40,725 nt of DNA from Bacteroidales bacterium (GCA_003446015.1 DMBU01000153.1:1-40725), one strand, 5' to 3'. Counted from the stretch's first letter, positions 9,357 through 17,154 are shown. Numbers and translations are program-made. Notes: a model not told the origin generated them from the letters alone.

Positions 9357-11483
9357 ATGAGAAAAATAATTTTAATTAAAAAAGCAGGATTACTTTTTTC
9401 CGGGATTATATTTACAATCTCTTGCACAAATGATATACAAATGAATATTCCAGATGTAAAGAAAATCCCAAGAGAATTAACAATTCACGGTCAAACCCGT
9501 GTTGATAATTATTTTTGGTTAAACGAGAGAGAAAATCCGGAAGTTATTAAATACCTTGAGGATGAAAACGATTATACCAAATCAGTGTTGAAACCTACTG
9601 AGGGATTACAGGAGAAGTTATTCGAGGAAATGAAATCGAGAATAAAAGAAAAGGATGAATCAGTTCCTTATGAAAAAAATGATTATTTCTATTATACTCG
9701 ATATGAAGAAGGTAAAGAATACCCGATCTATTGTCGCAAAAAAGGATCGTTGGATTCTGAAGAGGAAATTATGTTAAACGTAAACGAAATGGCTGATGGT
9801 TATGAGTATTATCATATCAATGGTTTAAGCATAAGTCCTGATAATAAACTTTTGGCATACGGAGTGGATACGATTAGTAGAAGAATGTATACGATTCATG
9901 TAAAAAATCTTGAAACAGGCGAAATCTATATAGATGAACTTCCTGTAACAACAGGATCAGTTGCCTGGGCAAATGATAATAAAACATTTTTTTATACTAA
10001 AAAAAATCCTGAGACATTACGATCGATTAAAATATTTAAACACGTTTTAAACGATGATTATTCAGATGATAAAGAGATTTATCATGAAACAGACGAAACA
10101 TTTGGAACAAGTATTTGGAAAACTAAATCGGAAAAATATTTAATAATAAGCTCTTATAGCACAATGGCTGAGGAATACAGATTTCTTGATGCTGATAACC
10201 CTAATGGTGATTTTAAAATCATACAAGAAAGAGAAAGGGGGCTTGAATATTCAATATCGCACTTCGGTGATTACTTTTATATAAAAACAAACTTAGATGC
10301 TAAGAATTTCAGATTAATGCGTACTCCGGTTAATAATACATCCAAAGAAAATTGGGAAGAAGCAATTCCTCATAGAGAAGATGTTTTTTTACAGGATTTT
10401 GAAATATTTAGAAAGTATCTGGTTGTTGAAGAACGCATGAATGGCTTAATGCAAATGCGAATAATAAACTGGAATGATAATTCTGAACATTCTCTCGATT
10501 TTGGTGAAGAAACCTATTCGGCTTACATCTCAATGAATCCAAATTTTGATAGTGAATATTTGCGTTATGGTTATACTTCCTTAACCACTCCAAGCTCGAC
10601 CATTGATTATAATATGACAACTCACGAAAAAATTGTTCGTAAGGAACAAGAAGTTTTGGGCGATTTTGATAAAAAGAATTACAAAGCAAAAAGAATTTTT
10701 GCTACGGCTGATGATGGAACAAAAATTCCAATGTCAATTGTTTACCGGAAAGGAATTAAATTGGATGGAAATAATCCTGCCTTAATTTATGCCTACGGAT
10801 CTTACGGAATAACTAATGATCCTTATTTCAGTACTGTTCGTTTAAGCTTGCTTGATCGTGGATTTGTTTATGCAATTGCACATGTTCGCGGAGGACAATA
10901 TTTAGGTCGACAGTGGTACGAAGATGGAAAATTGCTGAAAAAGATAAATACATTCACTGATTTTAATTCTTGTGCAAAACATTTAATTGATCAGGGCTAT
11001 ACATCAAACGAAAAGTTATTTGCAATGGGTGGAAGTGCCGGTGGATTATTAATGGGTGCTATCGTGAATTTGAAACCAGAACTTTATAAAGGTATAGTTG
11101 CTCAGGTTCCTTTTGTTGATGTTATTACAACTATGCTCGATGAGAGCATTCCTTTAACAACAGGTGAGTTCGATGAATGGGGCAATCCGAAAGATTCTAT
11201 TTACTATGAGTATATGTTATCTTACTCTCCCTATGATCAGGTAAAAGAACATGATTATCCTGCCATGTTGGTTACAACAGGTTTGCACGATTCGCAGGTA
11301 CAATATTGGGAACCAGCAAAATGGGTTGCTAAACTACGTGATATGAAAACCGACAATAATGTTTTGTTGTTATATACAAACATGGATACAGGGCACGGTG
11401 GAGCTTCTGGCCGTTTCGAGGCTTTAAAGCAATATGCAATGGAATATGCGTTTATTTTTCAGCAATTAGGAATTAAAAAATAA
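9357..11483 (+). CDS. S9A peptidase, oligopeptidase B (protease II)-like lipoprotein
   Basis: The 708-residue length is normal for the family. The N-terminus has a lysine-rich start, a hydrophobic stretch and a lipobox ending at Cys23 (TISC), so export and lipidation are likely. Residues ~35-430 form the beta-propeller; the catalytic alpha/beta hydrolase domain follows. The nucleophile is Ser560 in GGSAGG, with Asp645 in GLHDSQVQYWEP and His680 in DTGHGG. YAYGSYG and RGGQYLGRQWYEDG are typical of oligopeptidase B rather than true prolyl oligopeptidase. It should cleave short peptides, after basic residues if specificity is conserved (not shown by sequence). It has its own candidate promoter and a strong terminator. 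Confidence 0.92.
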   Translation: MRKIILIKKAGLLFSGIIFTISCTNDIQMNIPDVKKIPRELTIHGQTRVDNYFWLNERENPEVIKYLEDENDYTKSVLKPTEGLQEKLFEEMKSRIKEKDESVPYEKNDYFYYTRYEEGKEYPIYCRKKGSLDSEEEIMLNVNEMADGYEYYHINGLSISPDNKLLAYGVDTISRRMYTIHVKNLETGEIYIDELPVTTGSVAWANDNKTFFYTKKNPETLRSIKIFKHVLNDDYSDDKEIYHETDETFGTSIWKTKSEKYLIISSYSTMAEEYRFLDADNPNGDFKIIQERERGLEYSISHFGDYFYIKTNLDAKNFRLMRTPVNNTSKENWEEAIPHREDVFLQDFEIFRKYLVVEERMNGLMQMRIINWNDNSEHSLDFGEETYSAYISMNPNFDSEYLRYGYTSLTTPSSTIDYNMTTHEKIVRKEQEVLGDFDKKNYKAKRIFATADDGTKIPMSIVYRKGIKLDGNNPALIYAYGSYGITNDPYFSTVRLSLLDRGFVYAIAHVRGGQYLGRQWYEDGKLLKKINTFTDFNSCAKHLIDQGYTSNEKLFAMGGSAGGLLMGAIVNLKPELYKGIVAQVPFVDVITTMLDESIPLTTGEFDEWGNPKDSIYYEYMLSYSPYDQVKEHDYPAMLVTTGLHDSQVQYWEPAKWVAKLRDMKTDNNVLLLYTNMDTGHGGASGRFEALKQYAMEYAFIFQQLGIKK

Positions 11484-11507
11484 TAGTTTTATACTTTAAC
11501 GTCCGGA

Positions 11508-11534
11508 AAGCCTGTTGATCGACAGGCTTTTCTT
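11508..11534 (+). terminator. Intrinsic terminator after the oligopeptidase gene
   Basis: AAGCCTGT (11508-11515) pairs perfectly with ACAGGCTT (11522-11529) around a six-base loop and runs into a short T-rich tract. It lies 25 bp after the stop codon. The stem sequence resembles the CCTG...CAGG palindromes found elsewhere in the window. Confidence 0.75.
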
Positions 11535-11591
11535 ATTTAAATAGTTGATATTCAAAAGCCTTTTTTGTAACTTACACAAAAAGGAGGTCAT

Positions 11592-11765
11592 ATGAAAAAT
11601 AAATTATTAGTTGGATTTGCTGCAGGATTTATTCTTGCTTATTTAGGCGAAATAATTATCGATTCATCCGATGGTGGATTTTGGTCAGAGTTTATACTTC
11701 TTCTAATTGGAGCTGCAATAATTGCGTTTCTATGGTTTGTCCGAAAACGTCCGGAAGTAGAATAA
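11592..11765 (+). CDS. 57-aa two-helix membrane protein, unknown function
   Basis: A small gene starts at ATG 11592, preceded four bases away by a near-perfect Shine-Dalgarno AAGGAGGT (11581-11588), which is unusual among the genes here. The product starts MKNKLLVGFAAGFILAYLG (helix 1), has a short acidic loop (DSSDGG), then a second helix (FILLLIGAAIIAFLWFV) and a basic tail RKRPEVE. I do not recognise a family. It follows the oligopeptidase terminator and ends 1 bp before the stop of the convergent 240-aa membrane protein. The strong ribosome-binding site and clean hydrophobic pattern argue that it is real. Confidence 0.72.
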   Translation: MKNKLLVGFAAGFILAYLGEIIIDSSDGGFWSEFILLLIGAAIIAFLWFVRKRPEVE

Positions 11766-11766
11766 A

Positions 11767-12489
11767 TTATTTTGATATTTCTGTGTTCCTTTTATAAAAA
11801 AGATAGAACGAAAATATTAACACTCCGACTCCACACATAAAAATAAGCCAGGGGAATTGTTTTGGTATAAAATGAATAGATAAATTAATTAGTTTATCGC
11901 TTAGTGTACTTTTTTGCAAGTCTTCGTTTGGGAGATTTAGGATTAAGAATTTGCTATAATCCCAAATAAATGAAATGAAAATAATAAAAGCTCCACTAAG
12001 AAGAAAAAGCCATTCTTTTCGTATGATCACTGTTCTATTATTAGATTTAATATTGAATTGATAAATCATTATTGCCAGAAAAATCATTAAAATCGAAATG
12101 AAAACAGGTGCTATAACGGGTCCTGTCCAGGTTACAGGTAATAAAAATAGAATATCCCAGGTTAATAAACTTTCCGGCCACCCCAAAATAATGAACAGAA
12201 AAACATAATAAATAATATCCCAAACAGCAAATGAATAAATAAACCATGCAAATCGTTGAGATAAATTTTTTCCTGCAATAATTCCAACCGAAAGGAGCAT
12301 GAAAAGAGAAGCTGATTCCCGAAATAACTCGGTAATCACAATTTGATTATTCATTAATGCTATTGGAAACTTAAATCCCAATGGATAATATAAAGCTCTT
12401 AAATAAACAACTACAGCTCCTTCAAATATTCCCATTGTTATGGCAAATACCGAAACCCAAATGAATGTATTATGCTTTTTAAAATTCAT
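11767..12489 (-). CDS. Uncharacterised polytopic membrane protein (240 aa)
   Basis: The protein has about seven hydrophobic segments (roughly residues 9-29, 58-74, 79-102, 108-122, 123-143, 158-177 and 212-231) and a basic C-terminus. Two stretches stand out: EGAVVVYLRALYYPLGF near the first helix, and WDIIYY followed by GWPESLLTWDILFLLPV and GPVIAPV in the middle. The charged residues inside or next to membrane segments, and the conserved look of these motifs, suggest a widely distributed integral membrane family that I recall only as uncharacterised. No signal peptide or soluble domain is present. A transport, electron-transfer or enzymatic role is possible but not shown. The gene converges on the 57-aa membrane protein. 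Confidence 0.82.
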   Translation of the reverse strand: MNFKKHNTFIWVSVFAITMGIFEGAVVVYLRALYYPLGFKFPIALMNNQIVITELFRESASLFMLLSVGIIAGKNLSQRFAWFIYSFAVWDIIYYVFLFIILGWPESLLTWDILFLLPVTWTGPVIAPVFISILMIFLAIMIYQFNIKSNNRTVIIRKEWLFLLSGAFIIFISFIWDYSKFLILNLPNEDLQKSTLSDKLINLSIHFIPKQFPWLIFMCGVGVLIFSFYLFYKRNTEISK

Positions 12490-12609
12490 ATTTTGATTTT
12501 AGATTTTCAAGTTACAAGACAATAAAGAATTAATCAAGATTTTTATATAATCGTTTCAGGGAAATTATCTAAATGTTTTGTAATAATTTGGAAATAAAAT
12601 GCTTTGTGT

Positions 12610-12695
12610 GACTTTGTGCTTACTTGGAACATCTTTGTGGCATAATCTATTACCACAAAGTACCTCAAAGGTATTTCACTAAGGAACACAAAGTC
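12610..12695. repeat. Imperfect inverted repeat of the CTTTGTG type (copy A)
   Basis: Outer arms GACTTTGTG (12610-12618) and CACAAAGTC (12687-12695) are perfect complements. Inner arms CTTTGTGG (12633-12640) and CCACAAAG (12653-12660) are also perfect, around a 12-base loop. The middle parts are unequal in length (14 and 26 bases). A second element built from the same words lies at 15373-15434. No ORF or terminal duplication was seen. Confidence 0.75.
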
Positions 12696-12799
12696 AATAC
12701 TATTTAAATTTAAAAGCAATAGCCATCATTTAAATGATAAAAATTACGCTTTACTTTTACTAACGTAAAGGTTATTTATTAAATTGCCGGTTAAAAGAT

Positions 12800-12807
12800 T
12801 AATTTTG
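12800..12807 (+). promoter_or_regulatory. Candidate -7 box for mutS2
   Basis: TAATTTTG matches TAnnTTTG exactly and lies 31 bp upstream of the GTG start. No TTG is at the ideal upstream distance (the nearest is 13 bp away), so the -33 element is unclear. Confidence 0.35.
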
Positions 12808-12838
12808 CAAAGTCTCAAACAGATTAAAGATTTTACAA

Positions 12839-15307
12839 GTGTTATATCCTGAGAATTTTGAACATAAAATAGGTTTCGATAAAATCCGCGACATGATTAA
12901 AGGCGGATGTTTAAGTAATCTTGGAATAATGAAGGTTGATAAAATTAAATTTTCGACCAACTATTCCTTTATTGAAACTTTAGTTAATCAGGTTGATGAG
13001 TTTAAGCAAATCATGTTCATGGAAAATGATTTTCCATTAAGTCATTTTATTGATTTAACTCCCGCTTTAAAGAAAACAAAGGTAATAGGAACCTTTTTTT
13101 TGCCAGAAGAGTTATATGATCTGAAAAGATCTTTAGAAACCATAAGGGGAATACTCAGGTTTTTTAAAAACAGGAAAGAAGAGAATAAATATCCATACCT
13201 CGATAAATTAGCAGAAAATGTAGTGCTCTATCCATTTGTTTTCGAACGGATTGATTCCATAATAACCAAGCAAGGAAATATCAAAGATAATGCATCACCC
13301 GAATTAAATTCTATACGCAACGATATTAGAAATAAGGAAAGCGCTGTTTCAAAGCGATTACAAAGTATTTTAAGGGAAGCTCAAAAAAGTGGTATTGTCG
13401 ATCAGGATGTAACGTTATCAATTCGTGACGGAAGAGCAACTATTCCTGTTGATGCTTCAAATAAACGAAAAATAAAAGGTCTGATACTCGACGAATCGGC
13501 AACAGGTAAAACGGCTTACATTGAGCCTGCCGAAATTGTTGAGTTAAATAATGATATTAAAGAACTTTATTATGCCGAACGTCGCGAGATTGTAAAAATC
13601 CTTACACAATTTGCCGATGATATTCGTCCATATATTGATGATCTATTGTATGCATACGAATATATGGGAACCATAGATTTTATTCGCTCAAAAGCAATGC
13701 TGGCAAATAAAATTAAAGGTATAAAACCTATTTTTAATAACAGGCCAATGCTCGAATGGAGAAAGGCTGTACATCCACTATTGTTTTTATCATTTAGGGA
13801 AGAAGCACGAACTGTTGTTCCGTTGGATATTGAACTGAATAATGATAATCAACGAATTCTGTTAATCTCAGGACCAAATGCCGGTGGCAAATCGGTTTGT
13901 TTACAAACGGTTGGATTACTTCAGTATATGTTTCAATGTGGCTTGCTTGTTCCGATGAATGAGAATTCTGAAATTGGACTGTTCCAGAATCTCTTTATCA
14001 ATATTGGTGATGATCAGTCTATTGAGAACGATTTAAGTACGTATAGCTCACATTTGCTGAACATGAAGAATTTTATCAAATCGGCAAATAAGGAAACCCT
14101 GATTTTAATCGACGAATTTGGTTCGGGAACAGAACCTATGCTTGGTGGAGCTATAGCAGAGGCTATTCTCGATTCGTTGAATCAGAAAAAAGCCTTTGGA
14201 GTAATTACAACACATTACACATCGCTTAAACATTTTGCTTCATCAGTGCAAGGAATAGAAAATGGAGCAATGCTTTTCGATACAGGTAAAATAGAACCCC
14301 TATTTAAACTCTCGATTGGTGAGCCCGGGAGTTCGTTCGCTTTTGAGATTGCACGAAAAATTGGTTTACCGGAAGATATATTACAAAGTGCAACAAATAA
14401 AATTGGAAAAGATCATATCGATTTTGATAAAAACCTGAAAGATATTATTCGCGATAAACGATACTGGGAAACAAAACGCGAGAGTGTCCGGAAATCGGAG
14501 AAAAAACTCGAAGAACAAATTGCCAGGTATACATCAGAACTTGAAGTTGTTGATAAATCAAGAAAAGAAATTCTTAAAAAGGCAAAAGAAGAAGCCGAAA
14601 CGATTTTGTCCGAAGTAAATAAGCGAATTGAAAATACAATTCGCGAAATTAAAGAGAATAATGCGGATAAAGAACGCACCAGAATTGCCCGTAAAAACCT
14701 TACCGATTTTAAAGAAAAATTAAATCAGATAAACCCTGAAGAGAAAGCAAAAATTCAGCGAAAGATTGAACAACTACAAAATCGGGAAAAACAGGGCAAG
14801 AAAAAAGCAAAACAGGATAAGCCGGTTATTAAAAAGCCTGAATATATAATTGAAAAGGGCGATAAAGTAAAGCTTTTCGGTCAGGATAGCGTAGGAGAGG
14901 TGCTTGATGTGAATAACAAGAGCATTATGGTTGCTTTTGGAAACATGATTACAACCCTGGAGGAGAAAAAACTTGAAAAAATTTCTGAAAAACAATATAA
15001 ACAACAAACAAAATCACAATCACAAACATCATCATTTACTGACTTTGGTGAGCGAAGGTTGAATTTCAAACCAGATATTGACGTTCGCGGTAAACGCGCT
15101 GAGGAAGCTTTACAAAAAGTTAAGGATTTTATCGATGAGGCAATCGTTATAAATATGGGATCGGTAAAAATTTTACACGGAAAAGGTGATGGTATTTTAC
15201 GTCAATTAATTCGTCAATACCTTGAAACGATTGATGTAGTGAAATCATTCCACGATGAAAGTGTGCAATTTGGCGGTTCAGGAATAACCATCGTTGAGTT
15301 TGATTGA
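12839..15307 (+). CDS. mutS2: MutS2 family endonuclease/ATPase
   Basis: The 822-residue protein starts at GTG (MLYPENFEHKIGFDKIR, the normal family start). The MutS core carries Walker A GPNAGGKS (345-352), Walker B LILIDEFGSG (421-430) and the switch His in TTHYTS (459). A long charged coiled-coil region (about 515-690) follows, then a basic/KOW-like segment (EKGDKVKLFGQDSVGEV). The C-terminal Smr nuclease domain has DVRG and HGKGDGILR. The N-terminal mismatch-recognition domain of MutS is absent, as expected for MutS2. Members act on recombination intermediates or collided ribosomes depending on species; which applies here cannot be decided from sequence. It appears monocistronic. Confidence 0.95.
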   Translation: MLYPENFEHKIGFDKIRDMIKGGCLSNLGIMKVDKIKFSTNYSFIETLVNQVDEFKQIMFMENDFPLSHFIDLTPALKKTKVIGTFFLPEELYDLKRSLETIRGILRFFKNRKEENKYPYLDKLAENVVLYPFVFERIDSIITKQGNIKDNASPELNSIRNDIRNKESAVSKRLQSILREAQKSGIVDQDVTLSIRDGRATIPVDASNKRKIKGLILDESATGKTAYIEPAEIVELNNDIKELYYAERREIVKILTQFADDIRPYIDDLLYAYEYMGTIDFIRSKAMLANKIKGIKPIFNNRPMLEWRKAVHPLLFLSFREEARTVVPLDIELNNDNQRILLISGPNAGGKSVCLQTVGLLQYMFQCGLLVPMNENSEIGLFQNLFINIGDDQSIENDLSTYSSHLLNMKNFIKSANKETLILIDEFGSGTEPMLGGAIAEAILDSLNQKKAFGVITTHYTSLKHFASSVQGIENGAMLFDTGKIEPLFKLSIGEPGSSFAFEIARKIGLPEDILQSATNKIGKDHIDFDKNLKDIIRDKRYWETKRESVRKSEKKLEEQIARYTSELEVVDKSRKEILKKAKEEAETILSEVNKRIENTIREIKENNADKERTRIARKNLTDFKEKLNQINPEEKAKIQRKIEQLQNREKQGKKKAKQDKPVIKKPEYIIEKGDKVKLFGQDSVGEVLDVNNKSIMVAFGNMITTLEEKKLEKISEKQYKQQTKSQSQTSSFTDFGERRLNFKPDIDVRGKRAEEALQKVKDFIDEAIVINMGSVKILHGKGDGILRQLIRQYLETIDVVKSFHDESVQFGGSGITIVEFD

Positions 15308-15328
15308 TCATAAAATTTTGTAAATTTG
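15300..15328 (+). promoter_or_regulatory. Candidate promoter for the DUF7033-type deacetylase gene
   Basis: TTG (15300-15302), an 18-bp spacer and TAAATTTG (15321-15328) make an exact TAnnTTTG match. The -33 element overlaps the end of mutS2. If used, the leader would be about 180 bases and would contain the inverted repeat at 15373-15434. Confidence 0.42.
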
Positions 15329-15372
15329 GATAAACTAAACTGAGTGAAATCTAAAGTTTATTTTTAGAGTTT

Positions 15373-15434
15373 CTTTGTGTCTTAGAGTTTTTGTGGCTAT
15401 AAATATTTTGCCACGAAGACACAAAAACACAAAG
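15373..15434. repeat. Inverted repeat of the CTTTGTG type (copy B)
   Basis: The 25-base arms 15373-15397 and 15410-15434 match at 20 of 25 positions, and two of the five mismatches become G-U pairs in RNA. The loop is 12 bases (15398-15409). Arm ends are CTTTGTGT and TGTGGC, the same words as in copy A at 12610-12695. Transcribed RNA would form a long hairpin without a following T-run. Confidence 0.8.
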
Positions 15435-15513
15435 TTTACACAAAAATTAATTAGTTTAAATGATTGTTTTACTAAAGATGAACCTTGTATTTAGCTCTTA
15501 AATCTAAACTACC

Positions 15514-16830
15514 TTGATACAAATTTACACCCATAAAATTTCGACCCGACTAGAATATATCTTAGGTTTTTTATTTAGAGATATTCTTGGAACAGACTTT
15601 AAACTTTTAATTGATAAAAACGAATTTGTTTCATCGGATTTGCCAAAAATCAATTATTCTGATGAAAAAATTGAAGGTGCTGTTCAAATTGTACCCATAG
15701 ACCTTTTATTTGAATCAAGTATTCTGCAAAAGAAAATTGAAATATGCGAATGGGAAAATCATAAAGTGTTTTTTCAAACTTCAATGAATTCCGATATTCC
15801 TTTCGATTTATTTGCTGCCAGCTTTTATTTAGTTAGCAGATACGAGGAGTATCTGCCGTTTAGTGCTGATCAGCATGGACGATTTGAAGCTAACCAAAGT
15901 TTGGCCGGAGAAAATGGATTTTTATACGATCCTGTTGTTGATCAATGGATGTGTAAATTATCGGGTTTACTGAAAGAGAAATTTCCTGCCGGACAGGCAG
16001 GATTTGAGACTTGTACTCGAAAATTTAAATATATCTCAACCATTGATATTGATAATGCTTATGCGTATTTATATAAAGGTACTGTAAGAACTATTGGTGC
16101 TGCGATGCGCGATCTGTTAAAACTTGATTTTAACGAAAACATTAAACGTTTTCAGGCCATAACAGGCGAAAAAGATCCTTTCGACACCTATGGTTATCTC
16201 GATGCTTTGCACAAACAGTATGGAATACAGCCATTGTGGTTTTTCCTTGTCGGAAATTACAATGCCTACGACAAAAATCTGCCTCTCGATAATGAAGCCT
16301 TTCAGGAATTAATCAAGGAAATATCTGATGTTGCCGAAATTGGAATACATCCTTCGTATGAATCTAACAAAGATTTTGATCAGCTTAAAAAAGAATTTGA
16401 TTATTTATCGGGTATTTCAAGTAAACCCATAATAAGAAGCCGGCAACATTTTCTAAGACTTTTATTTTCTGAGACTTATCAAAACTTATTAAAACTTGGA
16501 ATAAAAGAAGATTATACCCTGGGTTATGCAACCGATGTTGGATTTAGAGCAGGAACGTGTACTCCGTTTAATTTTTATGATTTGTATAACGAAAAAGAAA
16601 CCGGATTAAAAATCTATCCTTTCCAGGTAATGGATGTAACGCTAAATCAGTATTTGAAATTAAATGTTGATGAAGCAGTTGAAAGAATTGGTAATATTAT
16701 TCAGAAAGTTAAAGAGGTTAACGGCACATTTGTTAGTCTTTGGCATAACGAATCATTGAGTGATCACGGGTACTGGAAAGGCTGGGAACCTGTTTACAAA
16801 CGAATGCTCGAAATTATTTTTGAAAAGTAA
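15514..16830 (+). CDS. Polysaccharide deacetylase-like protein with DUF7033-type N-terminus
   Basis: The 438-residue protein starts at TTG (MIQIYTHKISTRLEYI, the usual family start). The N-terminal ~150 residues fit the DUF7033-type domain of Bacteroidota; the C-terminal half is a NodB-like barrel with altered motifs. TIDIDNA (176-182) stands where canonical enzymes have TFDDG, HPSYES begins at His279, GFRAGTC lies at 343-349 and HNES at 411-414. Metal binding is plausible but activity is unproven. Residues 158-163 (PAGQAG) are encoded by a 17-bp palindrome that looks like an inserted repeat. It opens the glycan-modification island, and an 8-bp gap separates it from the next small gene. Confidence 0.85.
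   Translation: MIQIYTHKISTRLEYILGFLFRDILGTDFKLLIDKNEFVSSDLPKINYSDEKIEGAVQIVPIDLLFESSILQKKIEICEWENHKVFFQTSMNSDIPFDLFAASFYLVSRYEEYLPFSADQHGRFEANQSLAGENGFLYDPVVDQWMCKLSGLLKEKFPAGQAGFETCTRKFKYISTIDIDNAYAYLYKGTVRTIGAAMRDLLKLDFNENIKRFQAITGEKDPFDTYGYLDALHKQYGIQPLWFFLVGNYNAYDKNLPLDNEAFQELIKEISDVAEIGIHPSYESNKDFDQLKKEFDYLSGISSKPIIRSRQHFLRLLFSETYQNLLKLGIKEDYTLGYATDVGFRAGTCTPFNFYDLYNEKETGLKIYPFQVMDVTLNQYLKLNVDEAVERIGNIIQKVKEVNGTFVSLWHNESLSDHGYWKGWEPVYKRMLEIIFEK
15985..16001. repeat. CCTGCC/GGCAGG palindrome inside a coding sequence
   Basis: CCTGCC (15985-15990) and GGCAGG (15996-16001) form a 6-bp stem with a five-base loop. It is in frame and encodes PAGQAG at residues 158-163 of the deacetylase-like protein. 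Related palindromes occur at 24774-24793 and 32611-32626. Confidence 0.75.
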
Positions 16831-16838
16831 GTTTTAGT

Positions 16839-17033
16839 ATGACAGAATTCATGAAGTTTAGGAAAATCCTAATGATTACTATATTAGTAATTATTGTTGG
16901 ATTTGTTACCCAAATAAGCTTTAATGATTTTTCATTTAAAGAAAATAAATTCTCATACATTTCAATTTTTTCAGCGATTTGTAGTTTTATAGCCCTTTAT
17001 CTTTCTAACAGGTATGAAAAACGGAATTCATAA
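16839..17033 (+). CDS. Small two-helix membrane protein, unknown function (64 aa)
   Basis: Eight bases after the deacetylase-like gene on the same strand, this ORF encodes two hydrophobic segments (ILMITILVIIVGFVTQI and YISIFSAICSFIALYL) joined by a short polar loop and followed by a charged tail RYEKRNS. A second start at 16851 (MKFRKILM) is equally plausible. No family is recognised. It is probably co-transcribed with the deacetylase. It could be a small accessory membrane protein or a non-conserved ORF. Confidence 0.55.
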   Translation: MTEFMKFRKILMITILVIIVGFVTQISFNDFSFKENKFSYISIFSAICSFIALYLSNRYEKRNS

Positions 17034-17053
17034 TAGTTTGTACATCGCTTAAT

Positions 17054-17121
17054 TTAGAAATAAATACCTCAAACACAATCAGATTGATAAACATAAATGG
17101 GATTCTGCAGTAAAAACTATT
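17054..17121 (+). pseudogene. Decayed 5' fragment of a FemAB/GNAT-like transferase gene
   Basis: Translating from 17062 gives KYLKHNQIDKHKWDSAVKTI, which matches the N-terminus of the intact transferase encoded at 18836 (KRLKHHQINKQKWDATIQNS): 10 of the first 14 residues are identical. The bases TTA GAA at 17054-17059 align with the TTG GAA start of the intact gene, and one base is missing before AAA at 17062, so the start is out of frame. Similarity ends about 30 bp before the FkbM gene. Nucleotide identity over the core is roughly 26 of 33, so this is an old relative and not a fresh duplicate. Confidence 0.7.
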
Positions 17122-17154
17122 AAAACAGTTTGTTTTTTTATTTACATTAAATCA

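Larger units (their letters stand above)
12490..12838. other. 349-bp intergenic region between divergent genes
   Basis: No coding sequence is visible. It holds one imperfect inverted repeat (12610-12695, listed separately) and a -7-like box in front of mutS2. The remainder is AT-rich without further structure that I could support. Confidence 0.6.

Noticed and set aside
12047..12247. Minus-strand 66-aa ORF inside the 240-aa membrane protein gene
   Set aside because: It overlaps a well-formed membrane protein gene in another frame and has no independent start context.
14413..15069. Minus-strand ORFs opposite the mutS2 3' end
   Set aside because: Serine/phenylalanine-rich shadows of the lysine/glutamate-rich coiled coil in mutS2.
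17053..17154. N-terminal extension of the FkbM protein into the decayed fragment
   Set aside because: The frame is open but contains no start codon, and its sequence matches the FemAB-like family and not FkbM proteins.
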